Below the pieces are notes generated by a model. It did not search any database. It saw only the letters and a list, made by a program, of their open reading frames with translations, and was not told the DNA's origin. A stretch of 42,476 bases of DNA from a virus. How positions within the stretch are numbered: the stretch's first letter is position 1; every line of letters begins with the position of its first letter. Shown here in pieces: positions 36,674 to 42,476 of the stretch. The position numbers and the translations under genes are program-made. The stretch is taken from IMG/VR virus record IMGVR_UViG_3300042465_004086, positions 1-42,476 of that record; one strand, 5' to 3'.

Positions 36674-37450
36674 TCATGCTATGTCGTTCATAAAAATTCG
36701 ATCTGCCACGCCGTTGCAGACCACGCCGCAGGAGATGTCGGCCTCGTCCTCGTAGCGTCCAGCCGCCGGGTCCAACTCGCGCAGCGTTATGCGCTTGCGT
36801 ACACCGCCCACGCGAGTGGCGTTGATGGTGCGACCGAGCTCCTCCTCGACCTGGGCCATCTTTTCGAAGACCTCGGGAAAGTCCACGCGGATCTTGTTCC
36901 AGTACCCGGCGCCGCCCTTGACGCAGCCGATGCAGTTATTGTTTTTGTAGCCGAGTTTGTACATGGTGGGGATGTCGATCCCGGCGTCGGCCAGGACCCC
37001 CAGGCAGTCCTGCTTGCCAAGCGCGTGGCGGATGAGCGGCACGTCGACATCGACTGCGGGGTTGTTCTCCTGGAAATCCAGGTAGCGCTGCTCCTCCTCG
37101 GCGGTGAACCCGAACACCTGCCGATCGCCGGGTCGCTCGAACGTGTTGCGCACCCCCTTCTTGAGCAGCCGAGTGCAGGCCGCCCCGGTGGGACCAACCA
37201 GGTAACGGGTGCGCAAGAACACCTCGTAGATGTCGGCCCCGTACTGGGCATTGCGTAGCACCGTGATGGGCTGGCCAAACCAGCGTTCACAGTCGGCCAG
37301 GAAACGCGCATTATCGGGGTGCTCTTGGCGCACCTCGGTGTAGGCCACCACCAGCGGCGGCACGCGCCCAGCGTTGTCTTGGATAGCCACCTTAGTGGCC
37401 ACCGCCGATGCTGCTCCACAGGAAAACCAGCAGACGATTCGGTCAATCAT
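36674..37450 (-). CDS. Phosphoadenosine-phosphosulfate reductase-like PP-loop protein
   Basis: A 258-residue protein from ATG 37450-37448, preceded by AAAGGCAGAAA and overlapping the helicase stop. The N-terminus MIDRIVCWFSCGAASAVATK carries the PP-loop SxGxxS-type nucleotide site; TGAACTRLLKKGVR, EEEQRYLDFQENNP and NNNCIGCVKGGAGYWNKIR follow, the latter a CxxC that may bind metal or Fe-S. The family includes sulfate-assimilation reductases, DndC/IbrA-type proteins and many phage members whose substrates are unknown. Adenylation chemistry is likely; sulfur metabolism or DNA modification are both open. Confidence 0.82.
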   Translation of the reverse strand: MIDRIVCWFSCGAASAVATKVAIQDNAGRVPPLVVAYTEVRQEHPDNARFLADCERWFGQPITVLRNAQYGADIYEVFLRTRYLVGPTGAACTRLLKKGVRNTFERPGDRQVFGFTAEEEQRYLDFQENNPAVDVDVPLIRHALGKQDCLGVLADAGIDIPTMYKLGYKNNNCIGCVKGGAGYWNKIRVDFPEVFEKMAQVEEELGRTINATRVGGVRKRITLRELDPAAGRYEDEADISCGVVCNGVADRIFMNDIA

Positions 37451-38841
37451 TTTCTGCCTTTCAGGTAATTGAGCAGGATGTCCTGCACGCTGCGCTTCGA
37501 TGCCCGGCGAGCCATCACGAGCTCGTCGATCGTATTGCGGGCCACGATGTAGTGAACGAACACCGGCCGGTCCTTGCCGGCCTGCATCTGCCGCATGGGG
37601 CCCACGCGCTCGAGCACCTGGTCGTGGTACTCGAGGTTCCAGTCCTGGGCGAAGAACACCAAGGTGTTGCAGTGGTACTGCAGGCCGTCGACCCCGTGGC
37701 CCATGCTGGCCGGATGGCCGAACCACAGCTTGCCCTTGCCGGCCATCGCCTGGGCCATGCCCTGGGGTTCGGACAGGTTCAGCCCATCCGGGAACCGCTT
37801 CTGCAATCGGGCCAGATCGCTCTTGAACTGGTACGCCACCAGGATCGGGTCATCGCCCGTCTCGGCGGCCAGCTCCTCGAGGGCGTCGAGTTTCTCGGTG
37901 TGCACCTCGGCCCAGCTGCCCGGTGGGTTTCTGCTGGGGTCCAGGTAAACGGCCCCGCTGCACAGCTGCAGGCACTTCATTGACTTGGCCGCGGCAGTCA
38001 TTGCCTCGACCTCGTTGTCCTCGATCATCGTGAAGAGCTCGCGCTCGAGCTCTCGGTAGGCCAACCTGGCGGAGGAGGGCAGCTCGACCTCGATCACGTT
38101 GACAATCGGGTCCTTAAGGTTGAACCAATCCTGGGGGTCCAACGTCAAGCAAATGTCGGACAGCCGCCCCTGGATATCTTCCTGGGCGTGCTCCGCTTGA
38201 ACCCATTTCGTGAACTGGCCGGCTTTGCTCGGGCGGAACCACCGTTCCTGAAAGGCCGAGAACGTGCGCCCCAGGCGTACCCCTGCGTCGAGGAACCAGG
38301 TTTGCCCCCAGAGGTCGGCCAGGCCGTTGCTGGCTGGCGTACCTGTGAGGTTCACCCAGCGCTCGACATGCTTGTGGGCGACCTGCGCCAGGGCCTGGGC
38401 GCGAACGCCCCCCTGGCGCAGCCTGAAGCCCTTGAGCTTCGTGGACTCGTCGGCCACCACGGTGGCGAACGGCCAAGGCTTGCCCTTGAACTCGTCCCGC
38501 AGCCAAACCAGGTTCTCGTAGTTCGTGGTGTAGATCGGTGCCTGTCGGCGCAGGGCGGCCCGGCGCTCTGCCACCGTGCCGGTGATCGGGACCACCTCGA
38601 TGCCGGTCAGGTGGGCCCACTTGCCGGCCTCGTTGGCCCAGGTGTCACGGGCAACCCGCAAGGGTGCCAGGACCAGAGAGGGCCGGTCCTCGCCCCACAC
38701 GTTGTGCAGGTAGTCGAGGAACGTCAGGGCCATGACGCTCTTTCCCATGCCCGGCTTTGCGAAGATCGCCGAACGGGGGACCCTGGCCAAGTGGTCCATG
38801 GCCAGCCCGTGGTAGGGGCGGGGAGTGAAGGGCCTACGCAC
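37447..38841 (-). CDS. SNF2-like DEAD/DEAH-type helicase
   Basis: A 464-residue leftward helicase. I prefer the GTG at 38841, which keeps FTPRPYHGLAMDHLARVPRSAI and overlaps the preceding zinc-ribbon gene by eight bases; a longer frame reads through that gene. Motifs: I AKPGMGKS, II VVADESTKLKG, III NLTGTPASNGLADLW, and C-terminal helicase motif with DQVLERVGPMRQMQAGKD near VHYIVARNTIDE. SNF2-like ATPases in phages are thought to remodel DNA or aid replication/recombination. It lies with VRR-NUC, polymerase and SSB in one operon. Start is uncertain. Confidence 0.87.
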   Translation of the reverse strand: MRRPFTPRPYHGLAMDHLARVPRSAIFAKPGMGKSVMALTFLDYLHNVWGEDRPSLVLAPLRVARDTWANEAGKWAHLTGIEVVPITGTVAERRAALRRQAPIYTTNYENLVWLRDEFKGKPWPFATVVADESTKLKGFRLRQGGVRAQALAQVAHKHVERWVNLTGTPASNGLADLWGQTWFLDAGVRLGRTFSAFQERWFRPSKAGQFTKWVQAEHAQEDIQGRLSDICLTLDPQDWFNLKDPIVNVIEVELPSSARLAYRELERELFTMIEDNEVEAMTAAAKSMKCLQLCSGAVYLDPSRNPPGSWAEVHTEKLDALEELAAETGDDPILVAYQFKSDLARLQKRFPDGLNLSEPQGMAQAMAGKGKLWFGHPASMGHGVDGLQYHCNTLVFFAQDWNLEYHDQVLERVGPMRQMQAGKDRPVFVHYIVARNTIDELVMARRASKRSVQDILLNYLKGRK

Positions 38842-39007
38842 GCTTGGTATTCCCGGACGTGGCTCGTGGCCGCCGGTAAGCGGCACCGACCAGAGTGAAC
38901 CGATACTTGCATGCCAGGCATTGCATGCGCCGACGCTTTGCGTTGTGCTTAGGGCTCCAGCGGGTCTCAAGCACGTGGGCTTTGCCCTTACAAAGCGGGC
39001 AGCTCAT
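38834..39007 (-). CDS. Zinc-ribbon protein, 57 aa
   Basis: MSCPLCKGKAHVLETRWSPK... RRMQCLACKYRFTLVG: two CxxC pairs (C3, C6 and C30, C33) separated by 23 residues, a compact zinc ribbon similar to that of NrdR or transcription factors, followed by a basic tail. Its ATG overlaps the upstream gene by ATGA and its end overlaps the helicase start by eight bases. DNA or RNA binding is likely; the target is unknown. Too short to be listed by ordinary gene callers. Confidence 0.72.
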   Translation of the reverse strand: MSCPLCKGKAHVLETRWSPKHNAKRRRMQCLACKYRFTLVGAAYRRPRATSGNTKRA

Positions 39008-39402
39008 GCAGCCTCGACCCGCAAGCGGCCATTGCCGGACTGCACGAACCTGGCAGTGCCTGCCATCACTTTGGTCAGATCGTGCGCTTTCTTTCGTGCT
39101 CGGGCACGGACTTGCCGATCCGCGCTTGTGAGCTTCTCGCGCTTTGCATCGCGACCTACGCCGAGCTTGTAGATCTTGACGCTGTCACGCCCGCGGACGT
39201 CTTTTTCCCAGCTCGAGATATGTGCGGCGCCTGCGCGGTGCAATTCGCGGGTGTACTGCAGCACAGTGACGTAGTGCAAACCGGTGAGCTCTGCCAAAGC
39301 CTGGCAGCTGTGGATTCCCTCCAGCAACCGCTTGATCAGATCGGCCTGGGTGATTGCGTTGATCTTGATGCATCGCTTGCCTTTGTTACGTGGTGGGTTC
39401 AT
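39004..39402 (-). CDS. Winged-helix/HTH protein, 132 aa
   Basis: A 132-residue basic protein (MNPPRNKGKRCIKINAITQAD). Residues 18-60 contain an HTH (LIKRLLEGIHSCQALAELTGLHYVTVLQYTRELHRAGAAHISSWEKD), followed by a wing-like strand (SVKIYKLG). The C-terminal third is Arg/Lys-rich (KREKLTSADRQVRARARKKAHDL), likely binding nucleic acid. It overlaps neighbours on both sides by ATGA. Function unknown; a replication or transcription regulator is plausible. Confidence 0.72.
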   Translation of the reverse strand: MNPPRNKGKRCIKINAITQADLIKRLLEGIHSCQALAELTGLHYVTVLQYTRELHRAGAAHISSWEKDVRGRDSVKIYKLGVGRDAKREKLTSADRQVRARARKKAHDLTKVMAGTARFVQSGNGRLRVEAA

Positions 39403-39665
39403 TTCAGTAGATCCTCAACGCCTTCGATTGAATCAATCACTTCGACCAGTTCCCCTAGTCGTCTCATCCTGTTGTGCTCCCGCAGCTGTTGCGAGGTGGG
39501 CTTCTCGCCTGGGGCTTTCAGTTCTACCCACACGGGTGCCCTGTTTGGCAACATGACCCGGCGATCCGGTGCTCCCCGCCGGCCAATCCACTGCGCCTTA
39601 CGTATCTCTCCGCCGACTTCCTTTACTCGCTTCGCCAGGTACGCCTCGATCACCGACTCACGCAT
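39399..39665 (-). CDS. VRR-NUC domain nuclease
   Basis: An 88-residue minimal VRR-NUC (PD-(D/E)XK) enzyme, with the metal-binding core GAPDRRVMLPNRAPVWVELKAPGEKPTSQQLREH (D in APDR, E-x-K in ELK). The ATG 39665-39663 follows AAAGGG; the GTG one codon earlier is also possible. Stand-alone VRR-NUCs occur in phages, often next to an SNF2-like helicase, as here, and are suggested to resolve branched DNA. That role is inferred from the family. Confidence 0.9.
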   Translation of the reverse strand: MRESVIEAYLAKRVKEVGGEIRKAQWIGRRGAPDRRVMLPNRAPVWVELKAPGEKPTSQQLREHNRMRRLGELVEVIDSIEGVEDLLK

Positions 39666-39879
39666 CACCGACCCTTTCCCTCAGCACGGGCAACCCGGCC
39701 AGCTTTCGCTGCATGACCCGGCAGGCAAACCCCGATTCGCCCTCTGCCCGACCGTTGTTGCCGTCTGTCGTCCAAAACGTTGTCCATTCCCCATTGACCA
39801 AGCGCTGGCAGAGAATCAAGTCTCCGAGCTTTAGTCGCCTTACTTCATCACCGTACTGCCGAGTCTCGCTTCCATCCAT
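39658..39879 (-). CDS. Hypothetical protein, 73 aa
   Basis: Leftward protein MDGSETRQYGDEVRRLKLGD...LPVLRERVGDA, with a CTGGAG ribosome site. A beta-type middle (DLILCQRLVNGEWTTFWTTDG) and two cysteines; no family recognised. It is the first gene after an internal promoter/operator (39904-39919) and overlaps the VRR-NUC start. Confidence 0.65.
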   Translation of the reverse strand: MDGSETRQYGDEVRRLKLGDLILCQRLVNGEWTTFWTTDGNNGRAEGESGFACRVMQRKLAGLPVLRERVGDA

Positions 39880-39903
39880 GGTCGTGGCTCCAGTTAGTGC
39901 TTT

Positions 39904-39932
39904 AGTGTAGCAACTGCTAAAGGTTAGTGATT
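39904..39932 (-). promoter_or_regulatory. Internal leftward promoter with palindromic operator
   Basis: The perfect palindrome TAGCAACTGCTA (39908-39919) overlaps an extended -10 on the minus strand, TGCTACACT (-10 TACACT at 39909-39904). The -35 (AATCAC) is weak. It lies in the 51-bp gap between the polymerase and the 73-residue gene, so the downstream replication genes may be separately repressible. Confidence 0.6.
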
Positions 39933-42021
39933 ACTCTTTTCTGTACCTCAGTGTTTCAAATCCAGCAGCAGCCAGGGGAATGCCTGGCGCCCATGGCGGG
40001 GGTGTGGACATCATCCGGCTGAGTTCATCGACGTTGTAGTCGTCAGTGTCCGGCACCTCGGTCAGCAGCTCGTCGTGCACAGACAACACGATCGAGTAGC
40101 CGGCCACCTCAATCGCAGGCATGTTGTACGCCAGGATGTCGCGCGCGAACGCCTGGGTGGCGTTCTCGATGAGCTTGCCGCCGTAGGTCTTGAGGCGCTC
40201 CCATTTGCGGGTGTACTGGTTTGTTCCCATGTACGTGATCGAGTTGTCCTCGTCGATCGCCGGGTTGAGGTAGCAGAGGTAGCGGCCGGAGGGCAGGCGA
40301 ATGCGCAGCCAAGCGCCATCACGGCGGGCCTTCAGGTGCTGGCCAATCGAGAACGATTCGCCTGGGTTCTGGATCGCTGCGCGGACGGCTTCGCCGGCGG
40401 CCTTCCACAGCGCAACGGTCGCCGGGTGTGCATCGCGCCAGGCCCGTTTCAGGATCTCGCACGCGACGTAGATCTCGTTCGATAGGCCCAGGGTGCGCTT
40501 GTTCTTCTTGGCCCAACCCCACACGCCCTGCGCATCCTCAAGCGCTTGAGCGCTGGCCGTCTCCCAGACTGCCTTGGCCAGCTCGCCGAGGTCCATGTCG
40601 TACACGACCGCAAAGGTCAGGAACGCAGCGACACCGCCCTCATACCCCAGGCCGAGCTCTTGGACCTTGCCGATCTGCCTTTGGCTCTTGCTGACGTCCT
40701 TCGCATCAACGTTGAACGACCGGGCATAAGCGAGTTTGTAAAGGTCCGCACCCTTACCCTGGTCGAACTCCTCGAATGCTTTGATCTTCCAGCGCTCGCC
40801 GGCCAGGTAGGCCAGGCCGCGGCCCTCGATGTTGGACAAGTCCGCGACATCAAGCTTCTTGCCTGGGGGTGCGACGATGCAACCGCGGATCGCGTTTGCG
40901 GTTTGCTGCATGACGTTGTTGTAGACCAGGTCAGCGCAGCCAGTTTTCAGCGCCTCGACGACTAGGTCCTGCGCTTCCTCATCAAACCCGTACTCAGGGC
41001 GGGGCAGGTTCTGTGGCTGGAAGATCCGGCCCGCCCACCGCGTGGTGCGCAGTGCGCCGGCAAACTGCAGAGTGTTGCGCAGTCGGCCATCCCTCGAGGT
41101 GGCCTTGACCAGGGCTGCGTATTTGGCTGTGCTGGTCTTGGTGGCCTCGAGGCGGATCGACATCAGCAGCCGCACACCGGCCGGAAGATCCGGGTCATCA
41201 AGCCGGCGGCGCAACGTGTCCGCCCGCATGTCGGGGAGCTCGATACCGTAGGCCTCAATGATGTGCTGCAGCAGCTGATCGCGGCGGCTGACACTTGTCA
41301 CCAGGCCGTCGGTTTCTGCGACGACTTCTTCCTTCAGTCGCTTTTGCTCTCGGGCCACAGCGTCAATTGCTGCGTGAGCGAGGTCGCGATCGACGGCGAC
41401 GCCTCGGTCGTTGATGCGCTGATCGAGGTGCCAGAGGGCAAGCTCGGGGTGTCCGGTGCGATAGTTCCAGGTGGGCAGTCGCTGGCTGATTGCACGCATT
41501 GCGACAATGTCCTGGCGGCTGTACTCAAGAAATTCTGCCCACTGTTCGGGGTGTGTTTCACGAGTCGCTCTCCTCAGTGTTGAATTCTTTGCACGGGGTT
41601 TACAAAACAGCTGAATCAGCTCGCGGCCGCGCTTGTCCTTGGCCTGGTCTGCCTCGAGGCCAACGATCTGGCCGATCTTGTCGAGGCCACCCGGCAGGCC
41701 GTGGGCCATCGCCTGGATCATCGTGTCTTGCCAGCGCTCGACAGGGATCTCGAGGCCCCAGCAGTGACGCAGCAGGGTGCGGTCGAACATGCTGTTGTGG
41801 GCGACGATGGTGACTGTGGGGTCCAGGAGGTAGCCCATCAGCTCGGCGGTCTGGTCCTGCCCGTCGCTGGCCGTGCAGTCGTGCACCACCGGCTCGCCGT
41901 CGTCGATCGCCCACTGGGCCACGGTGATCTCTGTCGACTCGTGCTCGGCGTAGGCGTGAGTGCCGGCGCTCTTGAGGTCGCACTCGCTGAAGGTCTCGCA
42001 GTCAAACCATAGAATTGTCAT
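39931..42021 (-). CDS. Family A DNA polymerase with 3'-5' exonuclease
   Basis: A 696-residue replicative polymerase. The exonuclease domain shows FDCET (D7, E9), VAHNSMFDRTLL and YSRQDIVAM (exo I-III). The polymerase domain shows motif A as DLSNIEGRGLAYL (D394), motif B as QRQIGKVQELGLGYEGG and motif C SVHDE (H649-E651). These variants of A and B are normal for the phage subgroup lacking a 5'-nuclease domain. With primase-helicase and SSB it makes a nearly self-sufficient replisome. The ATG at 42021 is preceded by GAACGAAAGC, the same leader as the gene at 3218. Confidence 0.93.
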   Translation of the reverse strand: MTILWFDCETFSECDLKSAGTHAYAEHESTEITVAQWAIDDGEPVVHDCTASDGQDQTAELMGYLLDPTVTIVAHNSMFDRTLLRHCWGLEIPVERWQDTMIQAMAHGLPGGLDKIGQIVGLEADQAKDKRGRELIQLFCKPRAKNSTLRRATRETHPEQWAEFLEYSRQDIVAMRAISQRLPTWNYRTGHPELALWHLDQRINDRGVAVDRDLAHAAIDAVAREQKRLKEEVVAETDGLVTSVSRRDQLLQHIIEAYGIELPDMRADTLRRRLDDPDLPAGVRLLMSIRLEATKTSTAKYAALVKATSRDGRLRNTLQFAGALRTTRWAGRIFQPQNLPRPEYGFDEEAQDLVVEALKTGCADLVYNNVMQQTANAIRGCIVAPPGKKLDVADLSNIEGRGLAYLAGERWKIKAFEEFDQGKGADLYKLAYARSFNVDAKDVSKSQRQIGKVQELGLGYEGGVAAFLTFAVVYDMDLGELAKAVWETASAQALEDAQGVWGWAKKNKRTLGLSNEIYVACEILKRAWRDAHPATVALWKAAGEAVRAAIQNPGESFSIGQHLKARRDGAWLRIRLPSGRYLCYLNPAIDEDNSITYMGTNQYTRKWERLKTYGGKLIENATQAFARDILAYNMPAIEVAGYSIVLSVHDELLTEVPDTDDYNVDELSRMMSTPPPWAPGIPLAAAGFETLRYRKE

Positions 42022-42038
42022 CGGGTGCTTTCGTTCCT

Positions 42039-42092
42039 TTGGCGAGGGGCCGCACCGCAGTGCCGTAGGGGTTAATCCCGGCCCCTCACCAA
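42039..42092 (-). other. Stem-loop in the DNA polymerase leader
   Basis: GAGGGGCCG (42044-42052) pairs exactly with CGGCCCCTC (42079-42087); the flanks TTGG and CCAA extend the stem to 13 bp with one mismatch. It lies in the 5' leader of the polymerase mRNA, with its base about 18 bases upstream of the ATG. It could tune polymerase translation or RNA stability; no family recognised. Confidence 0.6.
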
Positions 42093-42095
42093 AAG

Positions 42096-42119
42096 AGCCC
42101 CCCGTACACTCGGGGGGCT
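42096..42119 (-). terminator. Hairpin terminator between SSB and DNA polymerase genes
   Basis: AGCCCCCCG (42096-42104) and CGGGGGGCT (42111-42119), a 9-bp stem with a six-base loop. On the minus strand it is followed by CTTTT, a short U-tract, so partial termination of leftward transcription after SSB is expected. Confidence 0.65.
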
Positions 42120-42143
42120 TTCACTGATTGTCTCCAACGCATT

Positions 42144-42169
42144 GCCCGCCTTTCGGCGGGCTTTTTTTT
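42144..42169 (+). terminator. Rightward-reading rho-independent terminator at the end of the SSB gene
   Basis: GCCCGCC (42144-42150), TTTC loop, GGCGGGC (42155-42161), then eight Ts. The T-run overlaps the SSB stop codon. It works for transcripts moving rightward, where no gene precedes it, so it probably blocks antisense read-through into the SSB gene. Confidence 0.75.
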
Positions 42170-42476
42170 ATGCAAAGTCGTCAGCGCCAGCGCCTTCGCT
42201 GATCTCGTCGAACTCATCCGCACCCGCTGGGCGGCCACCGCCGAAGGCTTCACCGTCGCGCACGAACTGGACGCCCCGGATTGTCGCGTTGATGCGCTTG
42301 CCGTAGGCGTTGTCCTGCGCCCAGATCTCGATCGACGCGTTGACGTAGCAGCCTGCGTAGATCTTGCCGTCGCGCTCAGTCAGCGGCTGGCGCTGACCGT
42401 CGACCACGGTCGGGCGTGCGTTGGCCTTGGCGCTGGCGGCGATGAAATAGTTGCCCTCGAAGCCGTCATAGTTCGA
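42168..42476 (-). CDS. ssb: Single-stranded DNA-binding protein (DUF2815/Enc34-like), C-terminal part
   Basis: Continuation of the gene interrupted by the window edge: residues 91-192 of the 192-residue protein, of which residues 91-132 are also encoded at the left end because 127 bases are duplicated. It contains the conserved YAGCYVNASIEIWAQDN stretch and RINATIRGVQFVRDG. The tail is acidic, ending DEFDEISEGAGADDFA, like the acidic C-terminal tips of many SSBs that recruit partner proteins. The TAA stop (42170-42168) lies in the T-run of a hairpin reading rightward. A hairpin with a weak U-tract follows downstream before the polymerase gene. Confidence 0.85.
   Translation of the reverse strand, partial: SNYDGFEGNYFIAASAKANARPTVVDGQRQPLTERDGKIYAGCYVNASIEIWAQDNAYGKRINATIRGVQFVRDGEAFGGGRPAGADEFDEISEGAGADDFA
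42350..42476. repeat. 127-bp terminal duplication (right copy)
   Basis: Exact second copy of bases 1-127. Removing one copy gives a 42,349-bp circle. The physical virion ends cannot be deduced from it. Confidence 0.93.

Noticed and set aside
42144-42169. Terminator of the SSB gene itself
   Set aside because: Its T-run follows the hairpin on the plus strand only; on the SSB strand the hairpin is followed by AATGCG, so it cannot be an intrinsic terminator for SSB.
1-42476. Diversity-generating retroelement, expected by analogy with phage BPP-1
   Set aside because: No reverse transcriptase motif (such as YxDD) in any frame and no template/variable repeat pair noticed near the spike genes.
1-42476. 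tRNA genes, CRISPR arrays, insertion sequences
   Set aside because: No cloverleaf with CCA/T-loop signature, no regularly spaced repeats and no transposase motif were seen on reading both strands by eye; a dedicated tRNA scan was not possible.

Overview
The window is one complete, circularly closed genome of a tailed phage with a short tail (podovirus-like virion genes). The first 127 bases are repeated exactly at the right end (1-127 = 42350-42476), so the unit genome is 42,349 bp; the cut falls inside a single-stranded-DNA-binding protein gene. High G+C (about 60-65% by eye), AGGAG-type ribosome sites and a capsid module resembling Bordetella phage BPP-1 / Burkholderia BcepC6B-type podoviruses suggest a betaproteobacterial (Burkholderiales-like) host; the host is an inference.

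Layout. (1) Leftward early/replication operon: starts near 3260, runs left through 1/42349 and on to 35643. It encodes small early proteins, a Cas4-like Fe-S nuclease (DUF2800), a DUF2815/Enc34-type SSB, a family A DNA polymerase, a VRR-NUC nuclease, a winged/HTH protein, a zinc-ribbon protein, an SNF2-like helicase, a PAPS-reductase-like PP-loop protein, a DUF3310 protein and a DUF3653-like HTH regulator. (2) Switch region 3337-4316: a leftward CI-like repressor and a divergent rightward Cro/YdaS-like protein. (3) Short rightward early genes (4313-5084), a structured RNA ending in a strong terminator (5112-5207), and a primase-helicase (5253-7247). (4) Packaging and head genes (7492-14994): HTH protein, TerS, small membrane protein, TerL, portal, Bbp19-like, scaffold, major capsid and Bbp16-like cement protein. 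(5) Tail and T7-like internal virion genes (15105-29135), including a 2,576-residue polyvalent protein and an HNH endonuclease insertion. (6) Tailspike/receptor genes (29196-32955), lysis cassette (33169-34369) and a second beta-helix spike (34366-35646), which meets the leftward operon tail to tail.

The regulatory layer is the most unusual part. Six copies of a two-part motif, GTGTCCGTG-N16-CTACCAT (a -10-like TAnnAT 17 bp after TCCGTG), each sit just upstream of a late gene block, twice directly behind a terminator. I read them as the phage's late promoters; no phage RNA polymerase or sigma factor is visible. The early genes use a different signal: the palindrome TAGCAnnTGCTA overlapping an extended -10 (TGCTAnAnT), which I infer to be the repressor/Cro operator. 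Between the early and replication genes lies a roughly 90-nt RNA with a 19-bp terminator stem whose loop carries a 10-nt exact complement of the RNA 5' end (a potential pseudoknot). A cluster of CCTTCA/TGAAGG repeats follows the primase-helicase and precedes the terminase genes (candidate origin or pac site).

No integrase, recombinase, partition genes, reverse transcriptase, tRNA or CRISPR array is visible. A repressor/Cro switch without an integrase leaves the lysogenic mode, if any, unexplained.
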